The notes under the pieces are model-generated. The model did not search any database. It saw only the letters and a program-made list of their open reading frames with translations, and was not told the origin of the DNA. This document shows positions 10,550-22,943 of a stretch of DNA of 64,000 nt, piece after piece; the stretch's first letter is position 1, and each line of letters opens with the position of its first letter. Position numbers and translations under genes: made by a program. The DNA lies in contig CAUYUJ010020604.1 of NCBI GenBank assembly GCA_963575745.1, positions 669,886 to 733,885 on the forward strand, written 5' to 3'. This DNA is from Prorocentrum cordatum (Eukaryota; Sar; Dinophyceae; Prorocentrales; Prorocentraceae).

Positions 10550-11385
10550 CAGCCTCACCTGCCTCATCCTCAGCTCTCACCACAGCCTCAGCCCTCAGCC
10601 TGCAGCCTCCTCTCAGCCTCAGCCTCAGCCTGCAGCCTCGGCCTCTGCCTCAGCCTGCCTCAGCCTCAAGCCTCAGCCTCAGCCTCAGCCTCAGCCTCAG
10701 CCTCAGCCTCAGCCTGCCTCAGCCTCAGCCTGCCTCAGCCTCAGTCTCAGCCTCAGCCTCAGCCTCAGCCTCAGCCTCAGCCTCAGCCTGCTTCAGCCTC
10801 AGCCTCATTCTGCCTTCAGCCTCGGCCTCCGCCTCACCCTGCCGCAGCCTCAGCCTGCATCAGCCTCAGCCTCAGCCTGCCTCAGCCTCAGCCTCAGCCT
10901 TCCTCAGCCTCAGCATCAGCCTGCTTCAGCCTCAGCATCAGTCTGCATTCAGCCTCGGCCCCAGCCTCCGCCTGCCTCAGCCTCAGCCTGCATGAGCCTC
11001 AGCCTCAGCCTCAGCCTGCCTCAGCATCCGCCTGCCTCAGCCTCAGCCTCAGCCTGCCTCAGCCTAAGCATCAGCCTGCTTCAGCCTCAGCATCAGTCTG
11101 CCTTCAGCCTCGGCCTCAGCCTCAGGCTGCCTCAGCCTCAGCCTGCATCAGCCTCAGCCTCAGCCTCAGCCTCAGCCTCAGCCTCAGCCTCAGCCTGCTT
11201 CAGCCTCAGCCTCAGTCTGCATTCAGCCTCGGCCTCCGCCTCACCCTGCCGCAGCCTCAGCCTGCATCAGCCTCAGCCTCAGCCTGCCTCAGCATCAGCC
11301 TGCCTCAGCCTCAGCCTCAGCCTGCCTCAGCCTCAACCTCAGCCTCAGCCTGCCTCAGCCTGCCTCAGCCTCAGGAGCACCGCCG
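10550..11385 (+). repeat. CAGCCT hexanucleotide array
   Basis: About 830 bp of (CAGCCT)n interrupted by TG and CAT variants, with higher-order repetition (for example CTGCATTCAGCCTCGGCCTC recurs). The long Ser/Ala/Leu frames are artefacts. Confidence 0.95.
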
Positions 11386-11529
11386 CCAGACCGAGAACTA
11401 TCAGCATGTCCTGGCAGTAAGGTGCGCAGTAGGCGCTGCGCAGTTCCTTTGAAAAGGAAATCTTCGAAAGCAGGGCTGTAATGTAGCCAAGAAGGCTACG
11501 GGGACGATGATGATAATGAAGATGCTGAA

Positions 11530-11940
11530 TCTTGGAAATCTGGGAAGTAGAAGAGCACGAAGTGGCGTACAGTTGGCTCCGGGCATTCAAAATGTGGCCC
11601 GGGAGTGAAGTTTTGGGAAGTGGAAGAGCACGAAGTGGCCTACAGTTGGCTCCGGGCATCCAAAATGTGGCCCGGGAATGGAGTTCTGGGAAGTCGAAGA
11701 GCACGAAGTGGCCTACAGTTGGCTCCGGGCATCCAAAATGTGGCCCGGGAATGGAGTTCTGGGAAGTCGAAGAGCACGAAGTGGCCTACAGTTGGCTCTG
11801 GGTATTCAAAATGTGGCCCGGGAATGGAGTTCTGGGAAGTCGAAGAGCACGAAGTGGCTTACGGTTGGTTCCAAGCGTTCAGAATGTGGCCCGGGAATGG
11901 AGTTCTGGGAGGTCGAAGAGCACGAAGTGTGTGACTGTTT
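11530..11940 (+). repeat. 73-bp tandem repeat
   Basis: About five and a half copies of a 73-bp unit containing GAAGTCGAAGAGCACGAAGT and TGTGGCCCGGGAATGGAG. The period is not a multiple of three, so each of three frames is open across several units. This produces the misleading peptide WEVEEHEVAYSW in rotation. Confidence 0.95.
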
Positions 11941-12094
11941 GCGAAAAGCGCAATCGGACACGAGTTCGGACACAGCTCCCCGGATGCCGCCCCGACCGCC
12001 TTGTGGAGTCATCTGCTGCTCTTTTGACCCCACTAGAAACCTATCAGCAAAAACTGTTAGGTAAAATAGTCTGGGGACAACTGTTGGGCTATAG

Positions 12095-12251
12095 TTGGCG
12101 ATGATGATGTTTATGGTGATGATAATGATCATGATGATGATGATGGCGATGACGATGACGATGATGACGATGATGATGGATGCTGATACTGATGATGTTG
12201 GCGATGAATGATGATGATGATGGTGGTGATGATGACGATGATGTTGATGGT

Positions 12252-12292
<41 letters not shown>

Positions 12293-12510
12293 TGATGGTG
12301 ATCGTGATCGTGATGGTGATGGTGATGATGATGAGTATTATGATGGTGGTGGTGAAGGTAACGACGACGGCGATGACGATGAGGATGCCGACGGCGATGA
12401 TAACGATGACGGCGATGATGAACATAGTGATGGCGGTGAGCATGATGATGATGTTGCTGATGATGATGATGATGTTGATGATGATGATGATGATGATGGT
12501 GATGCTGATA
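12095..12510 (+). repeat. GAT trinucleotide array
   Basis: Imperfect GAT/GGT/GAC array of about 400 bp. The apparent poly-Asp or poly-Met proteins are artefacts. Confidence 0.95.
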
Positions 12511-12511
12511 A

Positions 12512-12677
12512 GAGCCCGTTTCTTTATTGCTTGGGGCATGACGGGCGTCATGGCCCCCGCTCCCCCCCCCCCATGACGTAACGCTCCCCCCCCAGTGCGC
12601 TCCAGGCACTGCCGCCGTGCGCATTGGGATCCGCGTAGGTGTCCGCGTAGGAATCCGCATAGGTGTCTGGTCCGCAG

Positions 12678-12733
<56 letters not shown>

Positions 12734-13784
12734 CGTCGTCGTCGCTCGTGGTTCGTCGCTCGTCGCTCATCGTCGTCGTGCGCGCGGACGCGGCTGAAGC
12801 CTGTTTTTAAGTCCGGGCCGATGGCGGCAATCATTTGGGGGGGGAGGGGGTCGATGACGTCACGTTTCGCGCCGGCGGCGTCTGGGAATGCTTAGGAATG
12901 ACGGAGGACGGGTAGCACGAACATGTAGGTGGCGATATGCACCACAACACTTGTGTACATCACAGTGCCCGCGTGCACCACAGCGCCTGTGTACACCACG
13001 CCGCCGATGTACACCACAGCAGCCGCGTGCAACACAGCGTCAGTTTGTGCCACCGTGCCTGCGGGCACAGCAGCTCCTGTGTATACCACAGAGCCTCCGT
13101 ACACCACATCAGTCGTGCGCAACACAGCACCAGTGTACGAGGAGGAGGAGGAGGGAGGAGGGAAAGAGGAGGAGGAGAAAGTGGAGGAGAGGGAGGAGGG
13201 AAAAACGTCGCATTCGATTCTCAGAAGTTTCCTGGCGTGGCGTTTAGTTGTCCGCAGCAGATCCTGACGTACATGCTCCTTCTACCTGTCCTATGCACGC
13301 AGGCACTGTGGTGTACACCAGCGCTGCGTTGCACGCGGATGCTGTGGTGTAGACAGGCGCTGTGGCGTGCACAGGCGCTGCGGTGCACGCAAGCACTGTG
13401 GTGTACACAGGCGTTGTGTTGCACATGGCTGCTGCGGTGTATGTACACCGGCGCTGTAATGCTCCCAAGTATTGTGGTATACGCGGGCGGTGCGTTGCAC
13501 ACGGCTGTTGCCGTGTACGCAGGCGCTGTGGTGCACACGCGCGGTGTGGTGCACGCGAGCGTTGTGGTGCACACAGGCGCAATGGGCAGATCGCCACTTA
13601 CATGCTGTTCGCGTCGTTGTCGTCGCTCGTCGTTCGTCGCTCGTCGCGTCGTGCGCGCGGGCGCGGCTGTGGTGCCGGAACCACAGGGCGGGGGGGGGCG
13701 TCACGTCATACCCCCCCCCCGCCCTCCCCCCCCCCCATGACGCCCGTCATCGCCGAACATAAAGAAACGCGCTCTAACGATACT
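12512..13784. repeat. Nested 1.27-kb fold-back containing two inverted minisatellites
   Basis: The ends are inverted repeats. Left 12512-12556 (GCCCGTTTCTTTATTGCTTG, then CATGACGGGCGTCATG) pairs with right 13736-13784 (GACGCCCGTCATCGCCGAAC, then AAAGAAACGCGCTC). Inside, a minisatellite of the form CACCACAGCGCCTGTGTACA at 12935-13130 is mirrored by its reverse complement at 13290-13590. Flanking GTC-rich stretches (12675-12800 and 13605-13670) are in direct orientation. Both sides abut GAT arrays. No open frame of interest. Confidence 0.75.
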
Positions 13785-14345
13785 GACGATGATTGCGATG
13801 ACGATGTTGCTGATGATGCTGCTGAGGATGGTGCGGTGGTTGCTGCTGGTGTTGAGGATGCTGATGACAATGATGATGAATCTGATGCTGGTGGTGACGA
13901 TGATGTTGGCGATGATGCTGATACTGTCAATGATGCGGCTACTTATGATTATGGTGTCGGTGGCGATGAGGATGGTTGTGGTGGTGTGTGATGATGGTGA
14001 TTATGATGGTGGTTGTGGTGGTGTTGGTGATGATGGTGACGGTGATGAACGCGATGGTGATGCTGATGGTGATGCTGATGATGATGATGACGAGAATCAT
14101 GATGGTGGTGATGATGATGATGGGTGCTGCTTATGTTGATGATAATGTTGCTGCTGATGATGGTGGAGATGAGGAGGAGGAGGAGGAAGAAGGGGAGGCC
14201 GAGGCTGATGACGCTGCTGATAATATTGGCGATGATGATGGCGGTGGTGATGCGGCTGTAGGGATGTATTAATGGATGGATGAATGGATGGCTGGATGGA
14301 TTGTGGTGGCGATGCTGGTGATGCTGATGATGCTCATGAGTATGC
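13785..14345 (+). repeat. GAT/GCT trinucleotide array
   Basis: Imperfect GAT-rich array, with a small GGATGGAT patch near 14270-14305. Confidence 0.9.
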
Positions 14346-14569
14346 TTCGATCGTACCCCCTTGAGGGTAGGTATTTCTTACCTGCAACGTCTATTTTGTG
14401 AAGCCCCTATGGCAGGGGAGGAGCGGACGGATGGAAGAGAAGGACAAGGGGCAGGGAGGAGGATGGAACTCGAGAGAGAGAGAGAGAGAGTAGCATGAGG
14501 GAGGCTAGGAGCAGAAAACAGGTGGCAGAACCAGACGGGCATATCGGGCTGGTAGACCCTAACTGGCGG

Positions 14570-15010
14570 GTCGGGAAGGCGGACCCAGGCGGCCATGCCG
14601 AGCAGGCGGGTTGCTGAAGCGTGCGTCCTGCATGAATCGCGAGTCTCGAGCCATAGCGCGATTCCCAAGTAAATCGTGAGATAGACCGAAGCGAGAGCGT
14701 GATTCCTGAGTATCAAGGGCGCGGCGTCTGAATGAATTGTGAGGAAGTCCCACGCGAGAGCGCGGTGTCTGAATACGTTGTGGGGACGACCCGCGCGAGA
14801 GCGCGATGTGGGAATACATTGTGAGGAAGTGTCCGGCGGAAGCCATTGTTGTTGTAACTCGGGGGCCAGGGGCTTAATCCTGAGACCCACGAGTTTCCGT
14901 GATAGAAAACGGGTGCGAGCCTTAGGAAGGGCACTTCATGAGAAAAACACAATGTGCCCCGCAGGGGGGGTCAACAATCTTTATTTGTTAGTCGGGGGGT
15001 TCAACCACAA
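14570..15010 (+). repeat. Terminal segment of dispersed element (copy A)
   Basis: Degenerate roughly 43-bp units around GCGAGAGCGCGAT(TCC) with AATTGTGAGGAAGTC are followed by a block containing GTTGTTGTAAC, GGGGCCAGGGGC and GTGCGAGCC. The block ends in GGTCAACAATCTTTATTTGT. The same order is found inverted at 22130-22560, and partly at 18110-18235, 20485-20740 and 23650-23890. Confidence 0.75.
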
Positions 15011-15098
15011 CAACTACGACAACGACAGCACTATTACTACTACTACAACTACTACTACTACTACTACAACAGCTACTACTACTACTACTACTACTGCA

Positions 15099-15136
<38 letters not shown>

Positions 15137-15174
15137 CACTACTACTACTACTACGACGACGACTACTACTACTA

Positions 15175-15211
<37 letters not shown>

Positions 15212-15412
15212 CACTACTACTACTGCTACTGTGGGTACGACTCTTGCGGTTAGCAATAGTCGTAGTAGTAGTAGTAGTACTACTACTACTACTACGACGA
15301 CAACTACAGCTGTTCTTGTTACTCCAACTATTATTACTACTACTCTTACCACCACCACCACTACTACTATTACTACGACTACTATACTACTACTACTACT
15401 ACTACTACCACC

Positions 15413-15498
<86 letters not shown>

Positions 15499-15814
15499 GA
15501 CTACGACTACGACTACGCTACTACTACTACTACTACTACTACTACCTTGTACTACTACTACTACTACTACTACTGCTGCTACTACTACTACTACTACTAC
15601 TGTTACTACTACTACTGCTACTGCGGCCACTACTACTACGACTACTACGACGACTACTACTACGACTATTTCTACTACTGCTACGACGACTACTATTACT
15701 AAAACTACTACGACGACTACGACTACGATTACTACGACTAATACGATTACGATTACTACTACTACTACTACTACTATTACTACTACTACTACTATTACTA
15801 CTACTACTACTACG

Positions 15815-15851
<37 letters not shown>

Positions 15852-15917
15852 ACTACTACTATGATTACTAGTGCTACTAATAATAATATCGCGAATACTA
15901 CTACGACTCATGCGACT

Positions 15918-15971
<54 letters not shown>

Positions 15972-16530
15972 GTCGGCGACTACTACTACGACTGCCATTC
16001 GTTTTACTACCAATATGGATTTGACGACGACGACTATTAGTACTACTACTACTACTACTACTACTAAATAAAATTTTGCTGCTACGACTACCACGTTTTC
16101 TCTATTTCTGATTACTACTAGTAGTATTACCTTTACTACTACTGCTTTTCCTACTGCGCCTACTACTATCACGACTTCTAATACTGTTACGTCTACCACC
16201 ACCACCACCACCACTACAACTACTATTACTACTACTACTACTACTACTACTACTACCACTACTATTACATTTACTACGACTACGACGACTACGACTAACT
16301 ACTACCACTGCTACTATTATTGCTACCGCTACTATTACTACTACTACTACTACTACCACTACTACTACTACTACCACCCCTACTACCACTGCAACTACTA
16401 CTATTATTATTTCTACGACTATTACTATTACTGCTACCACCACTATTTCTACTACTACTACTACTACTACGACTACCCCCACTATTCCGATTACTTCTAC
16501 TTCTACTACTACTACGTCTAGTAGTAGTAC

Positions 16531-16571
<41 letters not shown>

Positions 16572-16837
16572 CTGCTACTACTACCACGATTTCCACTGCT
16601 ACCCTTATTTCTACTGCTGCTACTGCTACTATTACTACTGCGACGACGACGGTGACTACTATTATGACTACTACGACGACTACTCCTACGACTACTACGA
16701 CTAATACTACTACTACTACTACTACTGCTACTACTACTTTTACTACTACTATTAGTACTAGTACTTGTACTAGTACTAGTACTAGTACTAGTACTAGTAC
16801 TAACTAGTACTAGTACTAGTACTAGTACTAGTAGTAT

Positions 16838-16900
<63 letters not shown>

Positions 16901-16975
16901 GATTACTACTACTACTACTACTACTACTGCTACTACTACTACTACTACTACTACCACTCTAGCTACAAAGCCTAT
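15010..16975 (+). repeat. 1.95-kb ACT trinucleotide array
   Basis: Imperfect (ACT)n with TACG, AGT and CTAGT variants. The 16740-16835 section is an ACTAGT self-complementary run, which could form a hairpin. Homopolymeric frames here are artefacts. Confidence 0.97.
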
Positions 16976-16984
16976 ATCGCCAAC

Positions 16985-17256
16985 AACCGCAACACTCATT
17001 TTAGGACTGCTCGCTCGTGTCTGCTCGACTGTCATGCAACGCGTATGTCCCAAACCCTCCATATCCACCCTCTTCGTCTTCGATCGTGCATCGCTTGGGG
17101 GGCACTTCTTCCCTGCAGGCCGGGCGGGGCGGCCGCGGGCCGCCAGCTTGGCCAGCGGCAGCGCGGATCGTCGGCAACCTGAACCCAAGGGGGACGGAGA
17201 GGGGACCGACCACGACCGCGACGACGACGACGACAACGACGACGACGATGGCGACT

Positions 17257-17290
<34 letters not shown>

Positions 17291-18240
17291 GGAGCGAAAG
17301 CGAGAGCGAGAGCAAAAGCAAGAGTGACAGCGGGGCCACGAAGGGCAGAAAGGGGACCACGAAGGGCGACGGCGTGGCCTCAAAGGGCACGCGCATGGGG
17401 CCGCGAAGGGCGCGAACGAGCGGGGGCCACGAAGGGCAAATAATGCAGGGCCACAGAAGGCAACGGCGGGGACACTGAAGGTAGCAGCGGGGCCACGTGG
17501 GACAGCGAGGGAGCCACGAAGGGCGACAGCGGGCCACGAAGGGCATGCATATTGGGTCACGACGGGCGCGAACGACCGGGGGCCACGAAGGGCATGCGTA
17601 TATAGGGCCGCAGAGGGCAAGGATGGGGCCTCTGAGGGCAGCAGCGGGGCCACGAAGGACAGCGAGGGGGCCGCGAAGGGCGACAGCGGGGCCACGAAGG
17701 GAAGCGAGGGAGCCACGAAGGGCGCGAACGAGCGGGGGCCGCAAAGGGCATGCAGATATGGGGCCACGAAGGAGAGCGATGGGGGCCACGAGGGGCTGCA
17801 ACGGGGACACGAAGGGCAGCGAGGGGGCCGCGAAGGGCGACAGCGGGGCCACGAAGGGCAGCGAGGGAGCCACGAAGGGCGCGAACTAGCGGGGGCCACG
17901 AGGGGCATGCAGGTATGGGGCCACGAAGGGCCGCGATGGGGGCCGCGAAGGGTTGCAACGGGGACGCGAAGGGCAACGAGGGGGCCGCGACGGGTCGCAA
18001 CGGGGCCACGAAGGGCAGCGAGGGGGCCGCGGAGGGCTGCAACGGGCCCACGAAGGGCAGCTGGGGGGCCACGAAGGGTCGCAACGGGGCCACGAAGGGC
18101 AGCGAGATTCCGATTCCTAAGTATGTTGAGACGGAGTCCGAAGCGTAAGCGCGACCCCTGCGTGCCTGAGTGTTGCGAGCGCGGCGCTTGAGTAAATTGC
18201 GGGAAATTCCAACGCAAGAGCGCGATTCTTGAATTATAGC
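16985..18240 (+). repeat. Dispersed element, copy 1, left part
   Basis: It begins with a unique segment (CCCTCTTCGTCTTCGATCG; CTTCCCTGCAGGCCGGGC; AGCGGCAGCGC). A GAC-rich stretch follows, then a 700-bp array of GGGCCACGAAGGGCAGCGAG units, then GCGAGAGCGCGATTC-type units (18110-18240). The whole order is present in reverse complement at 22440-23660. Continuity is broken at about 18240 and resumes at about 20485. No open frame looks like a protein; Gly/Arg-rich frames follow the 27-30-bp repeat. Confidence 0.8.
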
Positions 18241-20485
18241 CGGAGTGCAGTATCCCCAAACAGGGTTTTTAGACCCACTGCGGTTTCCAAGGTCGATTGC
18301 GTGCCCGCCTAGTGCGGGCTGGCATGGCATGTTAAAACATGCCTCCTCCTCCTCCTCCTCCTCCTCCTCGTCCACCTCCTCTTCATCCCGAAAGGCATCT
18401 CGGAACCCAGAGTTGCGAGGATGTCTCCAGCGTAACGGGCTGGACCACCTCGCGCGCGGCATTTCGGACCCCAGAGTTGCGACGATGTCTCGGGCGAAAC
18501 GTGCTGCGAGGAAGTCTCAGGCGAAACGGGCCGGACCACCTCGAGCGCGGCGTCTCAGAGCTCCGAGTTGCGGGGGCCTCCTGGTGCCTCCTGGGGCCTC
18601 CTGGGGACCTCCTGGGGCTTCCTCCCGGGCCTCCTGTGGCCTCCTGAACTCCACCTGAGGTTTCCTGAAGCATCTTGGGGCTCCCAGGGGGGATATCTAA
18701 CCTGTGGCCGTTTGGGCCTCTCCAAATACAGGGGGGGGCCACAGGAGCAGGAAAAATCAACGAATCGACACCGGATGTGTATTAACTTGACACGTTCTGA
18801 TAGAGGGCCTCCTGGGGCCTCCTGGGAGCCTCCTGGGAATCTCCTGCGGACCCCTGGGGCCTGTCCTGGGCGTCCTGCGGCCTCCTGAAGCTCTCTGGGA
18901 CCTCCCCCTCCTCCTGCCTGCTCCCTCATGCACATCATCCGCCTCCTCCTTCTCCCTTCCATCTCCTCCTCCTCCTCCTCCTCCTCCTCCTCCTCCTCCA
19001 CCTCCTCTTCATCGCGAACGGCATTTCGGAGCCTAGAGTTGCGAGGATGTCTCCAGCGTAACGGGCTGGACCACCTCGCGCGCGGCATCTCGGACCCCAG
19101 AGTTGCGACGATGTCTCGGGCGAAACGTGCTGCGAGGAAGTCTCAGGCGAAACGGGCCGGACCACCTCGAGCGCGGCGTCTCAGAGCTCCGAGTTGCGGG
19201 GGCCTCCTGGTGCCTCCTGGGGCCTCCTGGGGACCTCCTGGAGCTTCCTCCTGGGCCTCCTGTGGCCTCCTGAACTCCACCTGGGGTTTCCTGAAGCCTC
19301 TTGGGGCTCCCAGGGGGGATATCTAACCTGTGGCCGTTTGGGCCTCTCCAAATGGAGGGGGGGGGGGCACAAGAGCAGGAAAAATCAACGAATCGACACC
19401 GGATGTGTATTAACTTGACACGTTCTGATAAGCGGCCTCCTGGGGCCTCCTGGGAGCCTCCTGGGAATCTCCTGGAGACCCCTGGGGCCTGTCCTGGGCG
19501 TCCTGCGGCCTCCTGGTGCCTCCTGGGCCTCCTGGGGACCTCCTGGAGCTTCCTCCTGGGCCTCCTGTGGCCTCCTGAACTCCACCTGAGGTTTCCTGAA
19601 GCATCTTGGGGCTCCCAGGGGGGATATCTAACCTGTGGCCGCTTGGGCCTCTCCAAATGGAGGGGGGGGCACAAGAGCAGGAAAAATCAACGAATCGACA
19701 CCGGATGTGTATTAACTTGACACGTTCTGATAGAGGGCCTCCTGGGGCCTCCTGGGAATCTCCTGGGGGCCCCTGGGGCCTGTCCTGGGCGTCCTGCGGC
19801 CTCCTGGACCTCTCTGGGGCCTCCTGAGGCTCGCAGGGTCCCATGGAGGATATGTAACATGTGGCCTTCTGGGCCCCCAGGCTGGACCACCTCTTGCGCA
19901 GCATCTGAGAGCTCAGAGTTGCGAGAATATCTTGTGCGAAACAGGCCGGACCACCTTGCGCACGGCATCTCAGATCTCAGAGTTGCAAGGATTTCTCAGG
20001 CGAGACGGGCCGGACCACCTCGCGCAGGGCATCTCAGAGCTCAGAAGTTCGAGGATGTCTCAGGCGAAACGGGCCGGACCACCTCGCGCGCGGCATCGGG
20101 GAGATCAGAGTTTCGAGGATGTCTCAGGCGAAACGGGCCGGACCACCTCGCGCGCGGCATCTTGGAGCTCAGAGTTGCGAGGATGTCTCAGGCGAAACGG
20201 CCCGGACCACCTCTCGCGCGGCATCTGGGAGCTCAGAGTTTCGAGGATGTCTCAAGCGAAACGGCCCGGACCACCTCTCGCGCGGCCTCTCAGAGCTCAG
20301 ATTTAGGAGGATGTCTCAGGCGAAACGCTCAATCCCGGACAACTCAGAAACGAGAGTTGTGAGGATGTCTCAGGCGAAACGGGCCGGACCACCACATTTG
20401 TTTGAGGATGTCTCTGCTTAGCTTTCCTTCGGCCGGAATTAGCTTCTATCACAACAGCACCCCGTTCAGCAAGCTGTTTGGGGAA
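18240..20485 (+). repeat. 2.2-kb insertion of tandem repeats splitting the element
   Basis: Contains a higher-order duplication: about 18340-18900 is repeated at 18965-19480 and partly at 19505-19830, including CCT runs, GGGATATCTAACCTGTGGCC and TGTATTAACTTGACACGTTC. At about 19875-20405 there is a roughly 64-bp satellite of the form GATGTCTCAGGCGAAACGGG plus CCACCTCGCGCGCGGCATC. Related single units sit within the duplication. By comparison with the inverted copy, this block interrupts an otherwise continuous element. Confidence 0.75.
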
Positions 20486-20740
20486 TAAATTGCAGGCAAG
20501 TCACCAGCGAGAGCGCGACTCCAGAGCGCCGGGAGAATAGATTATAAGGCAATCCGAAGCGAGAGCGCGATTCCTGAGTAAAATGCGAGACGGCTCAGGC
20601 GGGAGCGACGCACCTGGCTAAAGAGCGAGGAAGTCTCAGGTGGGAACCGTTGTTGAACATTATTAATTCTAAAGAATAATTATTGTTGGGACCCCTGGTG
20701 CACGGCCCCCCTGCGCCGCCTAGGCCGCAGCTACATTTTC
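20485..20740 (+). repeat. Dispersed element, copy 1, right part
   Basis: Resumes the element after the insertion with AGCGAGAGCGCGACTCCAGA and CGCCGGGAGA, as in the reverse complement of 22370-22480. It then has GAAGTCTCAGGTGGGAACCG and an AATAATTATTGTTG end like that at 22135-22150. Confidence 0.7.
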
Positions 20741-21360
20741 ATCATTTTCGTGAGGAAGCCTCAGGTAATTCGATGTGATCAAGATCCGGTTGTTTTGTTC
20801 CCCCCCGCTTTCCCTTGCAAAAAACACTATAAAATGACATTTCTTGTTCTAATATAATCAAATTTCAAGAATCCCTTGCAAAAAATAAGGTAAAGTGGAC
20901 ATTCGCGCGCGCAAGACGAAATCCTTCCAAAAGCTTAGTGTTCGGAGCGATTTTAACATAAAAACATCAAAAAACCAATGGTTTTTCAACAAAAAAATGT
21001 CAAAATCTCATCCCGCGCGCTCTTGCGGATTCGTAGGAAACCCAACACTTTTTAAACATTTCTGTCAAACGGGCTTTTGCGAGCAACTTTTTCGAACTTC
21101 TGCGACAACGGTTGCGCACCTGCCAGGGCCATCATCCCTGTCAAATAATACCATGCGGGACACATTCGTTTTTTCTTCGCGCGCGCACGCCGAAATCTCC
21201 AAAAACCATTGGGCTTCTTAAGAATTTTAGCACCGCGCATCATAAAATCACACGAATCGCACCGTAGGTCCTCGAAAAACACCTGCACGACTTTTCAAAA
21301 TTTCTACCCGCGCGCGCTGTCCGAATCCTAAAAAAACCAATGGTTTTCCAACATTTATGT
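20741..21360. repeat. AT-richer island with about 130-bp loose periodicity
   Basis: Markedly lower GC than its surroundings. Repeated blocks combine a CGCGCGCG(C) run with CGAAATCC/CGAATCCTA and AAAAACCAATGGTTTTTC-like palindromes (near 20905, 21015, 21178 and 21308). No gene seen. Confidence 0.6.
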
Positions 21361-21434
21361 TACATGAGCTCGCGCGAGCTACTTTCGCACGCTCTTCCTC
21401 CTCCTCCGGCGGGGGGCGTGAGGATCCGGCATCG

Positions 21435-21655
21435 CTCACAACCATCGGGACAACCATCGGGACAACCATCGGAACAACCATCGGGACAACCATCGGGACA
21501 ATCATCGGGACAGTCATCGGGACAACGATCGGGACAAGCACAACCATCAGGACAACCATCGGGACAATCATCGGGACAACGATCGGGACAACCACAACCA
21601 TCAGGACAACCATCGGGACAACCATCGAGACAACCATCGGGACAACCATATCCTC
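21435..21655 (+). repeat. 12-bp minisatellite
   Basis: About 17 units of GGACAACCATCG with variants (GGACAATCATCG, GGACAAGCACAACCATCA). A short triplicated GGCTTAACAACTTCTGTGGG follows at about 21787-21868. Confidence 0.95.
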
Positions 21656-22084
21656 TCTCTCTTGTGTATTCCCACATCCCTCAGGAATTTGCCCTAAAGA
21701 TGTGATCAACTATCTTGTGAGTACGTATCATGTGTATCATGTGTATCATGTACCATATGCATCATATGCAACAGATGTTCTGTGGAAGGCTTAACAACTT
21801 CTGTGGGTTAACAAGGCTTAACAACTTCTGTGGGTGTACGAACGTAGGCTTAACAACTTCTGTGGGTGTGTACTCCACGCCAGTGTAGTAGCCACGGTCG
21901 TCCGCAGGCCACGAAGTGAAGTGTCCGAACGTCATAGGGCGGGAAGCTGGGTGTGGGTGGTGGCGAAGAGTCGTGTGGATATTTGGTAGAGCTTGCACTG
22001 CCCCCCCACAAAGTGGGGGTATTGGCTGGCGTCGCATGAAAACCCTGGCACTGGTGAGAACACTGAGCGTTCGGGTAAAGTGAT

Positions 22085-22898
22085 TGTTGTTGTTGTTGTT
22101 GTTGCTGCTGTTGTTGTTGAACTCTCACTTCTGAAGAATAATTATTGTTGATCCCCCCCACTGGTGCAGACTGTTTTTTCTCAATCAAAGTGTGCCCCTC
22201 GACGCTCGCACCCTGTTTTTTGACAGGGAAAGTCTTGATGCTCAAACTGGGCCCCTGGCCCCCAGGTTACAACAACAACGGCTCCCGCCTGAGACTTCGT
22301 CACAATTTAGCCAGGACCCCCGCTCCCGCCCGAGACTTTTCACATTTTAGTCAGGAATCGCGCTCTCGCTTTGGATTTCCTTACAATTTATTCAGGAATC
22401 GCTCTCCCGGCGCTCTGGAGTCGCGCTCTCGCTGGAGACTTGCTGACGAATAGCGCCCTTGTGCTGGAACTCTTGCAATTTACTCAAGCGCCGCGCTCCC
22501 GATACTCAGGCACCCAGGAGTCGCGCTCACGCTTAGGACTCTCGCAGATTTCCTGGGAATCGGGATCTCGCTGCCCTTCGTGGCCCCGTTGCAGCCCTTC
22601 GTGGCCCCCTCGCTTTGTTTCGTGGCCCCGTTGCAGCCCTTCGTGGCCCCCTACTTTGTTTTGTGGCCTCGTTGCAGCCCCTCGTGGCCTCCTCGATGCC
22701 CTTCGTGGCCCCGTTGCAGCCCTTCGTGGCCCCCTGACTTTGTTTTGTGACCCCCTCGCAGCCTTGCGTGGCCCCTTCGCAGCCCTTTTGTGGCCCCGTT
22801 GCAGCCCTTCGTGGCCCCGTTGCAGCCTTTCGTGGCCCCGTCACTCCCCTTCGTGGCCCCGTTGCAGCCACTCGTGGCCCCCTCGCTGCCCGTCGTGG

Positions 22899-22943
<45 letters not shown>

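Noticed and set aside
11530-11940. Repeat protein with WEVEEHEVAYSW units
   Set aside because: The unit is 73 bp, so the motif rotates through three frames; this is non-coding tandem repeat behaviour.
14739-16040. 433-codon frame rich in Thr and Leu
   Set aside because: It is the translation of the ACT trinucleotide array; other frames and the opposite strand are equally open.
16295-18259. 654-codon minus-strand frame
   Set aside because: It spans the ACT array and the 30-bp repeat array; its Ser- and Ala/Leu/Arg-Pro-rich blocks simply mirror those repeats.
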